Below are positions 51,870 through 59,526 of a DNA stretch of 64,000 nt, one piece after another. The stretch is taken from contig DAIORV010000001.1 in NCBI GenBank assembly GCA_036752825.1, forward strand, positions 62,001-126,000. The letters run 5' to 3'. The stretch is from UBA5177 sp002413265. GTDB lineage: Bacteria > Chloroflexota > UBA5177. The position numbers were made by a program, and so were the translations under genes. Within the stretch, counting starts at the first letter, position 1. Each line of letters starts with the position of its first letter. The notes under the pieces are model-generated. The model was not told where the DNA came from. It was given only the letters and a program-made list of their open reading frames with translations, and did no database searches.

Positions 51870-52541
51870 ATGACTGCCGTCTTCCTGATCCGGCACCCTG
51901 AGACGACCTGGAATCTGGATCAGCGGTACCAGGGACGGCTCGACGCTCCGCTATCGAAGCGCGGTGAGGAGCAGAGCCGCCGGCTTGTGGCCTCCTTCCG
52001 CCATAGCCACCTAAGCGCGGTCTACTCGAGCCCACTGAAGCGTTCTCGGCACCTGGCCGAGGTGCTGGCAAGAGCCTCCGGCGTCGCGTTGCAGATAGAC
52101 AGCCGGTTGACGGAGATGGCGCAAGGGCCATGGGAGGGGATGACTCTGCCCCAAATTGAGGCCGCACACTCCCTGCTATACCGCCAGTGGTATTCGCGGC
52201 CCGAGCTGGTTAGCTTCCCCGGCGGCGAGGACCTTGCGGCGGTGAGGCAGCGCACGCAATCGGCCCTTGGAGATATCTTCCACGAACATTCGGCTGGGAA
52301 TATCGCCGTCGTCACCCACTCGGTCGTGATTCAGGTGCTGGCGGCTTCCGCGCTATTGCTCGATTTGCGCTACCTTCACAGCATCCGCGCCACGAACTGC
52401 AGCGTGACCACCATCTGTGGGACCCGCGCGCCGGGTGCGCTCTTTTCTCTCAACAGCACGGACGCGATCTACGGGTCTGCAGTGTCAAGTGCCGAGCTAA
52501 ACGGCTGTACAACCTCGGAACCACGGAGGCTCACGTCATGA
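51870..52541 (+). CDS. Histidine phosphatase family protein
   Basis: 223-residue member of the phosphoglycerate mutase-like (histidine phosphatase) superfamily. The catalytic motif reads LIRHPETTWN (RHP in place of the common RHG) at residue 8, followed by LSKRGEEQSRRL, YSSPLKRSRHLAEVLA, the acid residue region RLTEMAQGPWEGM and the second His in AVVTHSVVIQVL. Could be a phosphosugar, cobalamin-pathway or nucleotide phosphatase. ATG start at 51870. Its stop overlaps the start of the next small gene (ATGA), so the pair is coupled. Confidence 0.86.
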   Translation: MTAVFLIRHPETTWNLDQRYQGRLDAPLSKRGEEQSRRLVASFRHSHLSAVYSSPLKRSRHLAEVLARASGVALQIDSRLTEMAQGPWEGMTLPQIEAAHSLLYRQWYSRPELVSFPGGEDLAAVRQRTQSALGDIFHEHSAGNIAVVTHSVVIQVLAASALLLDLRYLHSIRATNCSVTTICGTRAPGALFSLNSTDAIYGSAVSSAELNGCTTSEPRRLTS

Positions 52542-52870
52542 ACAAAATCACGTTTCGTCGCCTCTCCCGCACCCCCTACTCGGAGCAATACCAGCTATTC
52601 GACCGAGAGCTGCGCGTTGGACACGTGGACCTGCACTATACGTCGGCAAACGTTTTCGCCACACTAATTCTCGATCGCGAGCTGAGCGAGGAAGACACGG
52701 TCGATCTGATCCAGCAGATCGATGATGAGATCGTGGAGTCTTCAGAAACGTTGCGTGAAGACTTCTTTGTTAGGGTATTCCTCGGTCAGCAGCTTGACGA
52801 ATATAGCGATGTCCTTCGCAACCCTGAAGACCTCGAAATCGACGGCCACGAGCCGTTTGAGCTGGCCTGA
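52538..52870 (+). CDS. Hypothetical protein, 110 aa
   Basis: Not recognised. An acidic small protein beginning MNKITFRRLSRTPYSEQYQLF; the second half is rich in Glu and Asp (DRELSEEDTVDLIQQIDDEI). The composition suggests an alpha/beta fold with strands at 20-45 (RVGHVDLHYTSANVFATLIL). Coupled to the phosphatase gene by a 4-base overlap and followed 46 bases later by another unknown gene. It uses codons like its neighbours, so it is probably real; function unknown. Confidence 0.65.
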   Translation: MNKITFRRLSRTPYSEQYQLFDRELRVGHVDLHYTSANVFATLILDRELSEEDTVDLIQQIDDEIVESSETLREDFFVRVFLGQQLDEYSDVLRNPEDLEIDGHEPFELA

Positions 52871-52916
52871 GCAGGGTGCATACGTGTGGTAGCCTCTGTG
52901 TGGAGAGGAACCAAGA

Positions 52917-53234
52917 ATGAATATTTACGAGCAGCTGCTGGCCATGAAGTTGGACCTGCAGGATCGTAACGTGCATCAGAAAAGCATCGCCGTACTGGAC
53001 AAGATGCTTGGAATGGCAGAGTCCGAGAAGAACAGCGGATTGAGCATGTCTCGTCTGCAGGTGCTGAGGCACGTGATGCGCACACCTGACGTGCTGAATG
53101 ATGAAGATATTCGACTAGACTTCATTGGCCTCGAGGGAGACCTCGAGGATGCCGCCACGGCTCGAGCCGAGTCGGCGCCGGCGTACGAGGAAGAGCGGGC
53201 TCCAAAACTCAAGAAGTACTACAAGAAGAAGTAG
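52917..53234 (+). CDS. Hypothetical protein, 105 aa
   Basis: Not recognised. Helical N-terminal two thirds (MNIYEQLLAMKLDLQD ... SIAVLDKMLGMAESE), with a charged, probably disordered end finishing KLKKYYKKK. ATG 52917 preceded by GAGAGG about 9 bases upstream. The acidic middle and strongly basic tail could suit nucleic acid or ribosome contact, which is speculation. It lies in the same direction as the two genes before it. Confidence 0.6.
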   Translation: MNIYEQLLAMKLDLQDRNVHQKSIAVLDKMLGMAESEKNSGLSMSRLQVLRHVMRTPDVLNDEDIRLDFIGLEGDLEDAATARAESAPAYEEERAPKLKKYYKKK

Positions 53235-53389
53235 CGCCGACGCTCGTTTCCGGCGGTCGACTCTATTGTGCTTCAGTCTTCCAGGATGCGGGTTCTCCAT
53301 TGCCGTGGGGCACCGTAACAGGGGCGCGTACATACAGGCAGCCTGATTGCTTTGACCTGTCACCGCAATCCGATATGAGGACAGTTGCC

Positions 53390-53845
53390 ATGCGCGCTTC
53401 GTGGATCGCGGCCCTTGCTGCTCTGCTCGTGGCAGCACTTGCGGTGCAGCCCGTTGGTGGCGCGACGGCTTCACCGGTCCTCTCCGCAGCTGCCAAGAAA
53501 CACTGCAAAACCGTAACCAGGAAGGTTCACGGCAAGCGGGTGAAAGTGAGGGTATGCACCAAGGTCCGGAAAGCGCCGGCCACTGCCACCGCAACTAAGA
53601 CCGCAACGCCGACGAGCACGCCAACCAGTACCTCGACCGCTACAGCCACCGCAACAGATCCGCCCACCAGCACTCCGACGTCTACGTTTACGGCCACGCC
53701 GACAACCACGCCTACGCCGACAAATACGGCGACCCCGGCCGCCAGCGCTACAAGCCTGCCGACCCCAACGGCCACGTTTTACCTGCAGCCGACCCAGCCG
53801 CCCTACCCATATCCCACGCCAACCTACTACTATCCATATCCGTAG
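53390..53845 (+). CDS. Secreted Thr/Pro-rich low-complexity protein
   Basis: About 151 aa from ATG 53390 (AGGA 8 bases upstream; an ATG at 53375 is also in frame). Signal peptide MRASWIAALAALLVAALAVQP with a likely cut after GGATA. A small basic module with two Cys follows (KKHCKTVTRKVHGKRVKV then RVC). The rest is a Thr/Pro/Ala/Ser repeat tract of about 75 residues (TPTSTPTSTSTATATA and the like) ending in a Pro-Tyr tail (YPYPTPTYYYPYP). Such stalks are usually surface-exposed and often glycosylated. Function unknown. Confidence 0.7.
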   Translation: MRASWIAALAALLVAALAVQPVGGATASPVLSAAAKKHCKTVTRKVHGKRVKVRVCTKVRKAPATATATKTATPTSTPTSTSTATATATDPPTSTPTSTFTATPTTTPTPTNTATPAASATSLPTPTATFYLQPTQPPYPYPTPTYYYPYP

Positions 53846-53943
53846 CTGTCAGTGGCAGTCCGCGATATGCGACCGCAAGGTTTCCGACGCCGGTTGAAGG
53901 TCGCGTAACAGACGTTCGTCGGGGCTCGAGCATAATGTCGAAC

Positions 53944-54291
53944 CTATTGACTCGACGCCGAAGACTCTTTCTTGTCGCTCTTAGGGGCTGAGGCGTTGGA
54001 CTTGCTTTCCTTCTCGGCCGATTTGGAGTCCGTCGACGCCGGAGAGGAGCCCTCTGACTTCGATTCTTTGTTTGAATCTTTCGACGAGCTCGCTGGTTGG
54101 GTTGCGCTGCTCGACGACCTGGAGTCGGTGACGTAGAAGCCGCTGCCCTTGAACACAATACCGACCGGGTGAATGACTCTTCGAACCTCTCCGCCGCATT
54201 CGCTACAAGTTTTTATGGGCGGATCGTTGATGCCTTGACGCACTTCAAAGCGATGCCCATGCGGCAGGCACTGATACTCATAGACCGGCAC
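53944..54291 (-). CDS. FmdB-type zinc ribbon protein with Ser-rich tail
   Basis: 115 aa, GTG start at 54291 (GAGG 7 bases upstream). N-terminal zinc ribbon of the FmdB regulatory-protein type: PVYEYQCLPHGHRFEVRQ, then TCSECGGEVRRVIHPVGIVFKGSGFYVTDSR (ends near residue 57). The first zinc knuckle shows C-x2-H in place of C-x2-C (QCLPH), and the second is C-x2-C. The remaining half is Ser/Lys/Glu-rich and likely disordered. Often annotated as a regulator, but function is unproven. Divergent from the M50 gene. Confidence 0.85.
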   Translation of the reverse strand: MPVYEYQCLPHGHRFEVRQGINDPPIKTCSECGGEVRRVIHPVGIVFKGSGFYVTDSRSSSSATQPASSSKDSNKESKSEGSSPASTDSKSAEKESKSNASAPKSDKKESSASSQ

Positions 54292-54375
54292 TCAAAAACC
54301 TCAGAAACGGCGTCTAGAAGCCAAAAGAGTCTGTCCCGAGTGTAGCCCACTTCACACCGTTCGACCAAGACCGGC

Positions 54376-54384
54376 TGCTATAAT
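54376..54384 (+). promoter_or_regulatory. Extended -10 promoter of the M50-scpA-scpB operon
   Basis: TGCTATAAT: perfect TATAAT at 54379-54384 with TGn. No -35 at normal spacing. It is 13 bases upstream of the hairpin at 54398. Confidence 0.6.
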
Positions 54385-54397
54385 GCGGTCGCCGCTT

Positions 54398-54430
54398 CGC
54401 GGACCTCATCACGTGGTCCGCGATACTTTT
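54398..54430 (+). terminator. Terminator-like hairpin at the 5' end of the M50-scpAB transcript
   Basis: CGCGGACC (54398-54405), 9-base loop, GGTCCGCG (54415-54422), then ATACTTTT. The U-tract is imperfect. No plus-strand gene ends within 500 bases upstream, so it can only act on transcripts from 54376-54384 or on far read-through. Confidence 0.55.
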
Positions 54431-54448
54431 ATGTAGAGTAGGCGTTTC

Positions 54449-55108
54449 TTGAACCTCTTCGGTCCGATAGACTTGCAACGCGCGATCCAGATGATCATCA
54501 TCTTGCTGATCTCGATCGACGTTCATGAACTGGCACACGCTATTGCAGCTGACCGTTTGGGTGATAGCACTCCCAGACGCCTCGGCGAAATTTCTCTCAA
54601 CCCCTTTACCCACATGGATCAGGTGGGCATCGTACTGCTACTTCTGACGTCGATCTCGAGTTATGGTTTCACCTATGGCAGAACGCACGTCACTCCCAGC
54701 AACCTGAAGTATGGGCCGCAACGCGGCCACGCCATAGTGGCGGTTGTCGGCCCACTCTCGAATTTGGTTCTAGCTGCGATCGCCACTGTCGTGCTGCGGT
54801 TCCACCTTAGTGACTCCGCCAATATCAACGACCAGATGACCAATTTTCTGTGGCTCGCGATCCAGCTAAACGTGTTGCTCTTCATGTTCAATCTTCTGCC
54901 GATCCCACCGCTCGACGGGTTTACGATAGTCGGCGGCTTCTTGACGGCTCGACAGCTCTATCAGATCGCTCCTCTTCAGCAGTGGGGGCCCTTGCTAATT
55001 CTCCTGCTGTTCATCACGGAGCCCAACACGCATTTCATTGCCAATATCACCAATCCGGTGTTCAATCAGATCGTTCCCTGGGTGTGTACGAACTGCGCGG
55101 TGGTATGA
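54449..55108 (+). CDS. M50-family (site-2-protease-like) membrane metalloprotease
   Basis: 219-residue polytopic protein; TTG start at 54449. The zinc motif HELAHA lies in the first membrane helix (about residue 27), followed by the GEISLNPFTHMDQVG segment typical of the YwhC/Rv-type M50 subgroup, and the second metal site NLLPIPPLDG near residue 155. No PDZ domain, unlike RseP. Four to six membrane segments. It overlaps scpA by 4 bases; an M50 protease directly ahead of scpAB is a recurrent Gram-positive and Chloroflexota arrangement, with unknown functional meaning. Confidence 0.9.
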   Translation: MNLFGPIDLQRAIQMIIILLISIDVHELAHAIAADRLGDSTPRRLGEISLNPFTHMDQVGIVLLLLTSISSYGFTYGRTHVTPSNLKYGPQRGHAIVAVVGPLSNLVLAAIATVVLRFHLSDSANINDQMTNFLWLAIQLNVLLFMFNLLPIPPLDGFTIVGGFLTARQLYQIAPLQQWGPLLILLLFITEPNTHFIANITNPVFNQIVPWVCTNCAVV

Positions 55109-55833
55109 ACGAGGCTCTGAAGCCAACTCCTCCATTCCAGCTGTCACTCCCCGTTTTCGAGGGACCAGTCGACGATTTGCTGCGTCTGGTGAGCCAACGA
55201 AAAATTTCTACCGGCGACGTGATCGTTTCGGACTTTACTGCCCAATATCGCGACTACCTGGACGGGGCAGTCGATTCAGATCTGGATGCAACCGGTGAAT
55301 TCGTCTCGGCCTCGGCAAGAATACTCGCCATCAAATCCGCCGACCTTCTTGTTTTGGAGCATGAGCAGGAGGACGTCGAGGGCTCGGAACCGGTGCAACG
55401 TGGCGCGAATGAGCTGTTGCGCGCCGCGGCGAGAATCCTCGCCCTCCGCGAAGCGGAGGAAAGTTTTGCGCCCCTGGAGCCTCCGTTCCAGCCGGATAAA
55501 CTTGTTGAGCCGCGTTCTCCGACACTTCTGACGCGAGGATGGCTGGCCATTGAACAACGTTCGAGAAGTCGGGTGAAAAGAATTTCTATACCAGCGTTCC
55601 TGCGTCTGGAGTCGGCTCTCAGCGGCCTCATTCGCCGCCTGAGGGGCAGCGGTCTTGTCTCATTCCGAAACATTGTTTCCGGGGCGTCGAGGAATGACGC
55701 CGTGGTGTACTTCATTGCGATCCTCGAATTGGTCCGGCGCAGACAGGTTCAGGTCAAGCAGGACAGTCTCATGGCAGACATCACGGTCGAATGGGACGAA
55801 GGTGGATCAAGGGCATCAAAGCGTGCGGGATGA
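55105..55833 (+). CDS. scpA: Segregation and condensation protein A
   Basis: Kleisin subunit (242 aa) bridging SMC heads in chromosome condensation. Starts at ATG 55105 (overlap ATGA). The N-terminal SMC-neck-binding part reads FQLSLPVFEGPVDDLLRLVSQRKISTGDVIVSDFTAQY, followed by ILAIKSADLLV; the C-terminal winged helix is VVYFIAILELVRRRQVQVKQDSL. The middle is acidic. scpB begins inside its end. smc is not in the window. Confidence 0.92.
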   Translation: MNEALKPTPPFQLSLPVFEGPVDDLLRLVSQRKISTGDVIVSDFTAQYRDYLDGAVDSDLDATGEFVSASARILAIKSADLLVLEHEQEDVEGSEPVQRGANELLRAAARILALREAEESFAPLEPPFQPDKLVEPRSPTLLTRGWLAIEQRSRSRVKRISIPAFLRLESALSGLIRRLRGSGLVSFRNIVSGASRNDAVVYFIAILELVRRRQVQVKQDSLMADITVEWDEGGSRASKRAG

Positions 55834-56416
55834 CGAGCAGCTACGCTCGTTGCTCGAGAGCCTTCTACTAGTTGCCGGCGGTCCCGTCTCTGTGGCGTCT
55901 CTTGCTAAAACGCTTGATGAGTCCACTCGTCGCGTGAGGCGAATGGCCCTGGACTTGAAGGAGAATTTATCCGGCGGCGTTCGAGTTCAGATGGACGGCG
56001 ATCACGTCCAATACGTCACCGCTCCTGAAAATGCCGAGGCGGTGCGGCGGTTTATCGGAACCGAAAAGCCGGCGCCACTTTCTCGTTCGATGCTCGAGAC
56101 CCTGACTATCATTGCCTATCGCCAACCCGTCACTCGGTCGGAGGTGGAAGCTGCGCGCGGTGCAAACTGCGATCGGCAAGTTCACACCCTCATGGCGAGG
56201 GGATTGATCGAGGAATGCGGCCAGCGAGATACCATCGGCAGACCGATGCAATATGGCACCAGTTTTTCGTTTTTGGAGTACTTTGGGCTTCGGTCGCTCG
56301 AGGATCTGCCGGTGCTGCCGGCCGCTTCCGTTGCCTCCGGGGTCGGCACGGAAATTGGACTACGAGCCGTTCAACCGGAGCTCAGGAATGAAGAAGGCGG
56401 CCAGGACTCGTCCTGA
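55823..56416 (+). CDS. scpB: Segregation and condensation protein B
   Basis: About 197 aa; GTG 55823 chosen (AAGGG 9 bases upstream), GTG 55802 is an alternative. Two winged-helix domains: the first LRSLLESLLLVAGGPVSVASLAKTLD, the second with the diagnostic LSRSMLETLTIIAYRQPVTRSEVEAARG and the ending GRPMQYGTSFSFLEYFGLRSLEDLPVL. Dimerises and binds ScpA. The coding end and stop codon fall within the inverted repeat at 56395-56422, which separates it from the convergent ribosomal operon. Confidence 0.93.
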   Translation: MRDDEQLRSLLESLLLVAGGPVSVASLAKTLDESTRRVRRMALDLKENLSGGVRVQMDGDHVQYVTAPENAEAVRRFIGTEKPAPLSRSMLETLTIIAYRQPVTRSEVEAARGANCDRQVHTLMARGLIEECGQRDTIGRPMQYGTSFSFLEYFGLRSLEDLPVLPAASVASGVGTEIGLRAVQPELRNEEGGQDSS

Positions 56417-56422
56417 CCGCCT
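56395..56422. terminator. Inverted repeat between convergent scpB and rpsI
   Basis: AGGCGG-C-CAGGAC paired with GTCCTG-A-CCGCCT, one internal mismatch and a 2-base centre (loop effectively larger). It covers the scpB stop. No good U-tract on either strand, so it may be a weak bidirectional terminator or a 3' stabilising stem. Confidence 0.45.
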
Positions 56423-56447
56423 CAACCTCATCTTAAAATTTATGCAA

Positions 56448-56843
56448 TCAGCGCTTGGTGTATTGTGGCGCCTTGCGTGCTCGCTTCAGGCCGTACTTCT
56501 TGCGCTCCTTCATGCGTGCGTCTCGAGTCAGCAATCCTGCCTTGCGCAATTGCGGTTTCAGAGACTCGTCCGACTGCACGAGCGCTCTCGAGATTGCATG
56601 GCGGATGGCGCCTGCCTGTCCAGATAGGCCTCCGCCGAGGACCTTCACGTCGGAGTTGTAGCGGCCGAACTGGCCCGCGACATGGAAAGGTTCCTGAACT
56701 TCTGCGGTCCAGAGAGAACCGCCGAAATATAGCTCGAGTGGTTTGCCATTGACGATGATCTCGCCGGTGCCGAGCATGATGCGGGCTCGGGCAACTGACG
56801 TCTTGCGACGCCCGACCGCAGCAAAATACTGTTGGACTGCCAT
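56448..56843 (-). CDS. rpsI: 30S ribosomal protein S9
   Basis: 131 aa. QQYFAAVGRRKTSVARARI at the start, GTGEIIVNGKPLELYF, GGGLSGQAGAIRHAISRAL and the invariant C-terminal tail KKYGLKRARKAPQYTKR that reaches the P-site. Last gene of the ribosomal operon, 3 bases after rplM. Confidence 0.97.
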   Translation of the reverse strand: MAVQQYFAAVGRRKTSVARARIMLGTGEIIVNGKPLELYFGGSLWTAEVQEPFHVAGQFGRYNSDVKVLGGGLSGQAGAIRHAISRALVQSDESLKPQLRKAGLLTRDARMKERKKYGLKRARKAPQYTKR

Positions 56844-56846
56844 TCG

Positions 56847-57326
56847 CTATCTCCCGTTTCCTTCGTAGTCCGCGCCGGTTGGCTGTCCGCCTGGGAAGGC
56901 GTCACCGAGGTCGCGGGGTTGTTGTGCAGCGTGCGGATGCTCCGCACCCGCGTACACTTTCAGCTTTCGATACTGCTCTGCTCCGAGCTTGGAATGAGGC
57001 AGCATGCCTCGGACCGCCTTTTCTAAAGCGCGCTCCGGGTGCTTGACAAGGAGATCCTCGAGAGACGTCTCGCGGAGTCCGCCCGGATAACCGGAGTGTC
57101 GAAAATAGGTCTTATCGGTGAGTTTCTTTCCGGACACTCGAAATTTGTCGGCATTCGTGACGACTACGAAGTCCCCGACGTCATCGTTCGGTGTGTACTG
57201 CGCCTTGTGCTTTCCGCGCAATACTCGAGCGATGTCAGAAGCCAGGCGCCCAAGGTTCTGACCTGTCGCATCCACCAGGTACCACTTGGCCTCGATGTCA
57301 CCCTGTTTTGGAACATAAGTCTTCAT
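56847..57326 (-). CDS. rplM: 50S ribosomal protein L13
   Basis: 159 aa from ATG 57326 (GAGGAGA upstream). AKWYLVDATGQNLGRLAS, FVVVTNADKFRVSGKKL, YFRHSGYPGGLRE and the KAVRGMLPHSKLGAEQYRKLKVYAGAEHPHAAQQP region are canonical. The C-terminus is about 15 residues longer than usual (Gly/Pro-rich, ending YEGNGR). Overlaps the truA stop by 4 bases. Confidence 0.96.
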   Translation of the reverse strand: MKTYVPKQGDIEAKWYLVDATGQNLGRLASDIARVLRGKHKAQYTPNDDVGDFVVVTNADKFRVSGKKLTDKTYFRHSGYPGGLRETSLEDLLVKHPERALEKAVRGMLPHSKLGAEQYRKLKVYAGAEHPHAAQQPRDLGDAFPGGQPTGADYEGNGR

Positions 57327-58108
57327 ACGGTCTCCTCGATCGCGGCTGCCCAAGAGCCCGACTCCACATCGATATTCGCTTGTTCGGAACTTCCGGAGTA
57401 CTGGACGCTAACCAGGTACAAGCCCTGCGCGGGCGCCGTGTCACCTGCCTCCGTGCGCGTTTTGCTCTCCAGGATCTCTGCAAACTCCCCGATGCTTACT
57501 TTCTTGAGCCCTACCCGGATCAGTGTTCCCGCTATCGACCGTATCATCTGGCGCATGAAGCTGTTGCCCTCGAGTTCGATGCTCACGAGGTCTCCATCTC
57601 GGAAACAGGAAGCCCGGATGATGGTTCGGGTACGGTTCGTGTCCTGATGAAGAGGCACAAACGAGCTGAAGTCGTGGTTCCCAACCAGAAGCTGACATGC
57701 CTCGTGCATCAGCGCATGGTCGAGTGGAACCGGAATGTGAGTGGCGCGATCGCTCCAGAAGGGAGAGCGAGCTGGCCGGTTCCAGATCAGGTACCGGTAG
57801 GTTCGCGACCGCGCGCTGTGCCTTGGATGGAAGCTTTCTGGGGCCTCGTCGGCGTGCCTTAGTGAGATGTCGTACGGAAGGCGCGCATTCACGGCGCGGC
57901 GGAGCGCCTCGGCCGACAGTTGAGTTGCTGACGAGAAGGTAAAAACCTGGCCAAGGGCGTGCGCGCCGGCATCGGTTCTTCCCGACCCGGTTGTTCGCAC
58001 GTCCTCTTGCGTCACAGCTCCTATAGCCTCTTCCAGCACTTGTTGCACTGTCATCTCACCTGGCTGTCTCTGGAACCCCGCATAGCGGGTGCCCAGGTAC
58101 TCAACCAC
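57323..58108 (-). CDS. truA: tRNA pseudouridine synthase TruA
   Basis: Makes pseudouridine at positions 38-40 of tRNA anticodon stems. 261 aa from GTG 58108 (AGGA 9 bases upstream). The family usually has about 6 more N-terminal residues, which here would need a non-standard start (RRIRC is encoded upstream in frame). Catalytic Asp in GSGRTDAGAHALGQV (about residue 46); YRYLIWNRPARSPFW, NGNSFMRQMIRSIAGTL-type motif (EGNSFMRQMIRSIAGTL) and the short C-terminal end are present. Sits between rplQ and rplM as in many Terrabacteria. Confidence 0.94.
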   Translation of the reverse strand: MVEYLGTRYAGFQRQPGEMTVQQVLEEAIGAVTQEDVRTTGSGRTDAGAHALGQVFTFSSATQLSAEALRRAVNARLPYDISLRHADEAPESFHPRHSARSRTYRYLIWNRPARSPFWSDRATHIPVPLDHALMHEACQLLVGNHDFSSFVPLHQDTNRTRTIIRASCFRDGDLVSIELEGNSFMRQMIRSIAGTLIRVGLKKVSIGEFAEILESKTRTEAGDTAPAQGLYLVSVQYSGSSEQANIDVESGSWAAAIEETV

Positions 58109-58128
58109 ACAGCGGATCCTGCGCGTGG

Positions 58129-58503
58129 TTAGCCGCCAATCCTTTCCTGATCCTCGACGAATTCGATCCTTGCCATGTCCGCCGCATCACCCTTGCGCGG
58201 GCCCATTTTGATGATGCGCGTGTACCCGCCGGGTCGATCTGCGTAGCGAGGTCCGTAAACCTCGAAGAGCTTTTCGACTATCAGCTTGTCGGGCAGCTTC
58301 GAGAGCGCCAGCCGCCGATGATGTAAATCGTCATTCTTGCTGATGGTAACCAGGCGCTCGACGAAGCCGCGAAGTTCCTTGGCGCGAGTCTCCGTGGTCC
58401 TTATGCCTTCGTGCAGCAGCATCGAGCGAGCCAGACTTCGCATCATTGCAAGCCGGCGATCGCCCGGCATCCCGAGCCTGCGCCCTGCTTTACGGTGTCT
58501 CAC
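58129..58503 (-). CDS. rplQ: 50S ribosomal protein L17
   Basis: 124 aa; GTG start at 58503 with GAGGAA upstream. RHRKAGRRLGMPGDRRLAMM at the start, then SMLLHEGIRTTETRAKELRG and the GPRYADRPGGYTRIIKMGPRKGDAADMARIE ending. Follows rpoA by 32 bases. Confidence 0.96.
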   Translation of the reverse strand: MRHRKAGRRLGMPGDRRLAMMRSLARSMLLHEGIRTTETRAKELRGFVERLVTISKNDDLHHRRLALSKLPDKLIVEKLFEVYGPRYADRPGGYTRIIKMGPRKGDAADMARIEFVEDQERIGG

Positions 58504-58535
58504 GTTAGTTCCTCACAAACGGTTGATGGCGGGGA

Positions 58536-59504
58536 CTAGGTTCGGGTCTCGCTGGTTAGACCTGTCGCGAAATCTTCGGCGACGAGCTTACGAAGCTTCA
58601 GTCGATCCACCAGCTCATCGAACGACTTTTGGCCGAAGTTGCGGATGTCCAGAAGATCCTGAGGATTCATCGTCACGATCTGGCCGACCTTAGTCAGGCC
58701 CGCGCGCTTCAAGGAATTCTCTGCTCTCGCCGACAGCTGCAGATCCTCGATTGGCATCTCAGCTTCTTGCGTGGGCAGACTGCGCGCACCTGCGGGCTGC
58801 TGGCCGATGGCGGGGGTAACTTCTTGACCGAACCCGGCGAGATGCTGGAAATGCTGGGTCAGGATGCCGGCTGCCTGGATCAAAGCGTCATTGGGACCGA
58901 TGGTCCCGTCGGTCCAGATCTCAAGGATCAGTCTGTCGAAGTTCGTCATCTGGCCGACCCGAGTGTGCTCAACCGTGAAGTTGACACGAGCTACGGGAGA
59001 AAAGATGCCGTCCACAGGTATTCGCCCGATTGGCGCCTCTTCACGCTGATCGGCGATGTCGTGGTAACCACGACCTCGCTCTACGACCAGCTCCGCGGAC
59101 AATCGCACGTCCGGCTTATCCACGGTAAACAGATGCTGCTCCGGATTAATGACCTCGACTTGATCGGTCTTCTGAATGTCGAGAGCTGTGATTGCGCCCT
59201 CTCTGCCGCTGACATCCAGCGAGAGGTGTACCGGCTCGTCAGAGTAGGAGCGCAGCCGAATCTTCTTCAGATTCAGGATTAGCTCGGTGACGTCCTCTTT
59301 GATACCCGGGATGTCGGAAAACTCGTGACGAATGCCGTCAATGTGCACGGCCGTGATTGCGGCGCCCGCAAGCGACGAAAGCAGGACTCGGCGGAGCGCG
59401 TTGCCCAGCGTGACGCCGTAACCCTGTTCCAGGGGCTCGAATTCAAATCGAGCGTAGGTGTCCGAGCTGGTCGTGCACTCAATACGTGGTAACGAAGTGT
59501 CCAA
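58536..59504 (-). CDS. rpoA: RNA polymerase alpha subunit
   Basis: 322 aa; TTG start at 59504. N-terminal dimerisation domain with FEPLEQGYGVTLGNALRRVLLSSLAGAAI and the HEFSDIPGIKEDVTELILNLK element; linker rich in Gln/Pro; C-terminal domain (about 250-310) LSARAENSLKRAGLTKVGQIV and FGQKSFDELVDRL, which binds UP elements and activators. Confidence 0.97.
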   Translation of the reverse strand: MDTSLPRIECTTSSDTYARFEFEPLEQGYGVTLGNALRRVLLSSLAGAAITAVHIDGIRHEFSDIPGIKEDVTELILNLKKIRLRSYSDEPVHLSLDVSGREGAITALDIQKTDQVEVINPEQHLFTVDKPDVRLSAELVVERGRGYHDIADQREEAPIGRIPVDGIFSPVARVNFTVEHTRVGQMTNFDRLILEIWTDGTIGPNDALIQAAGILTQHFQHLAGFGQEVTPAIGQQPAGARSLPTQEAEMPIEDLQLSARAENSLKRAGLTKVGQIVTMNPQDLLDIRNFGQKSFDELVDRLKLRKLVAEDFATGLTSETRT

Positions 59505-59526
59505 AGAGCGAAACTCCCTCTCGCGA

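Noticed and set aside
53235..53389. Possible riboswitch ahead of the secreted Thr/Pro protein
   Set aside because: The leader is somewhat structured, but no known class signature could be matched by eye.
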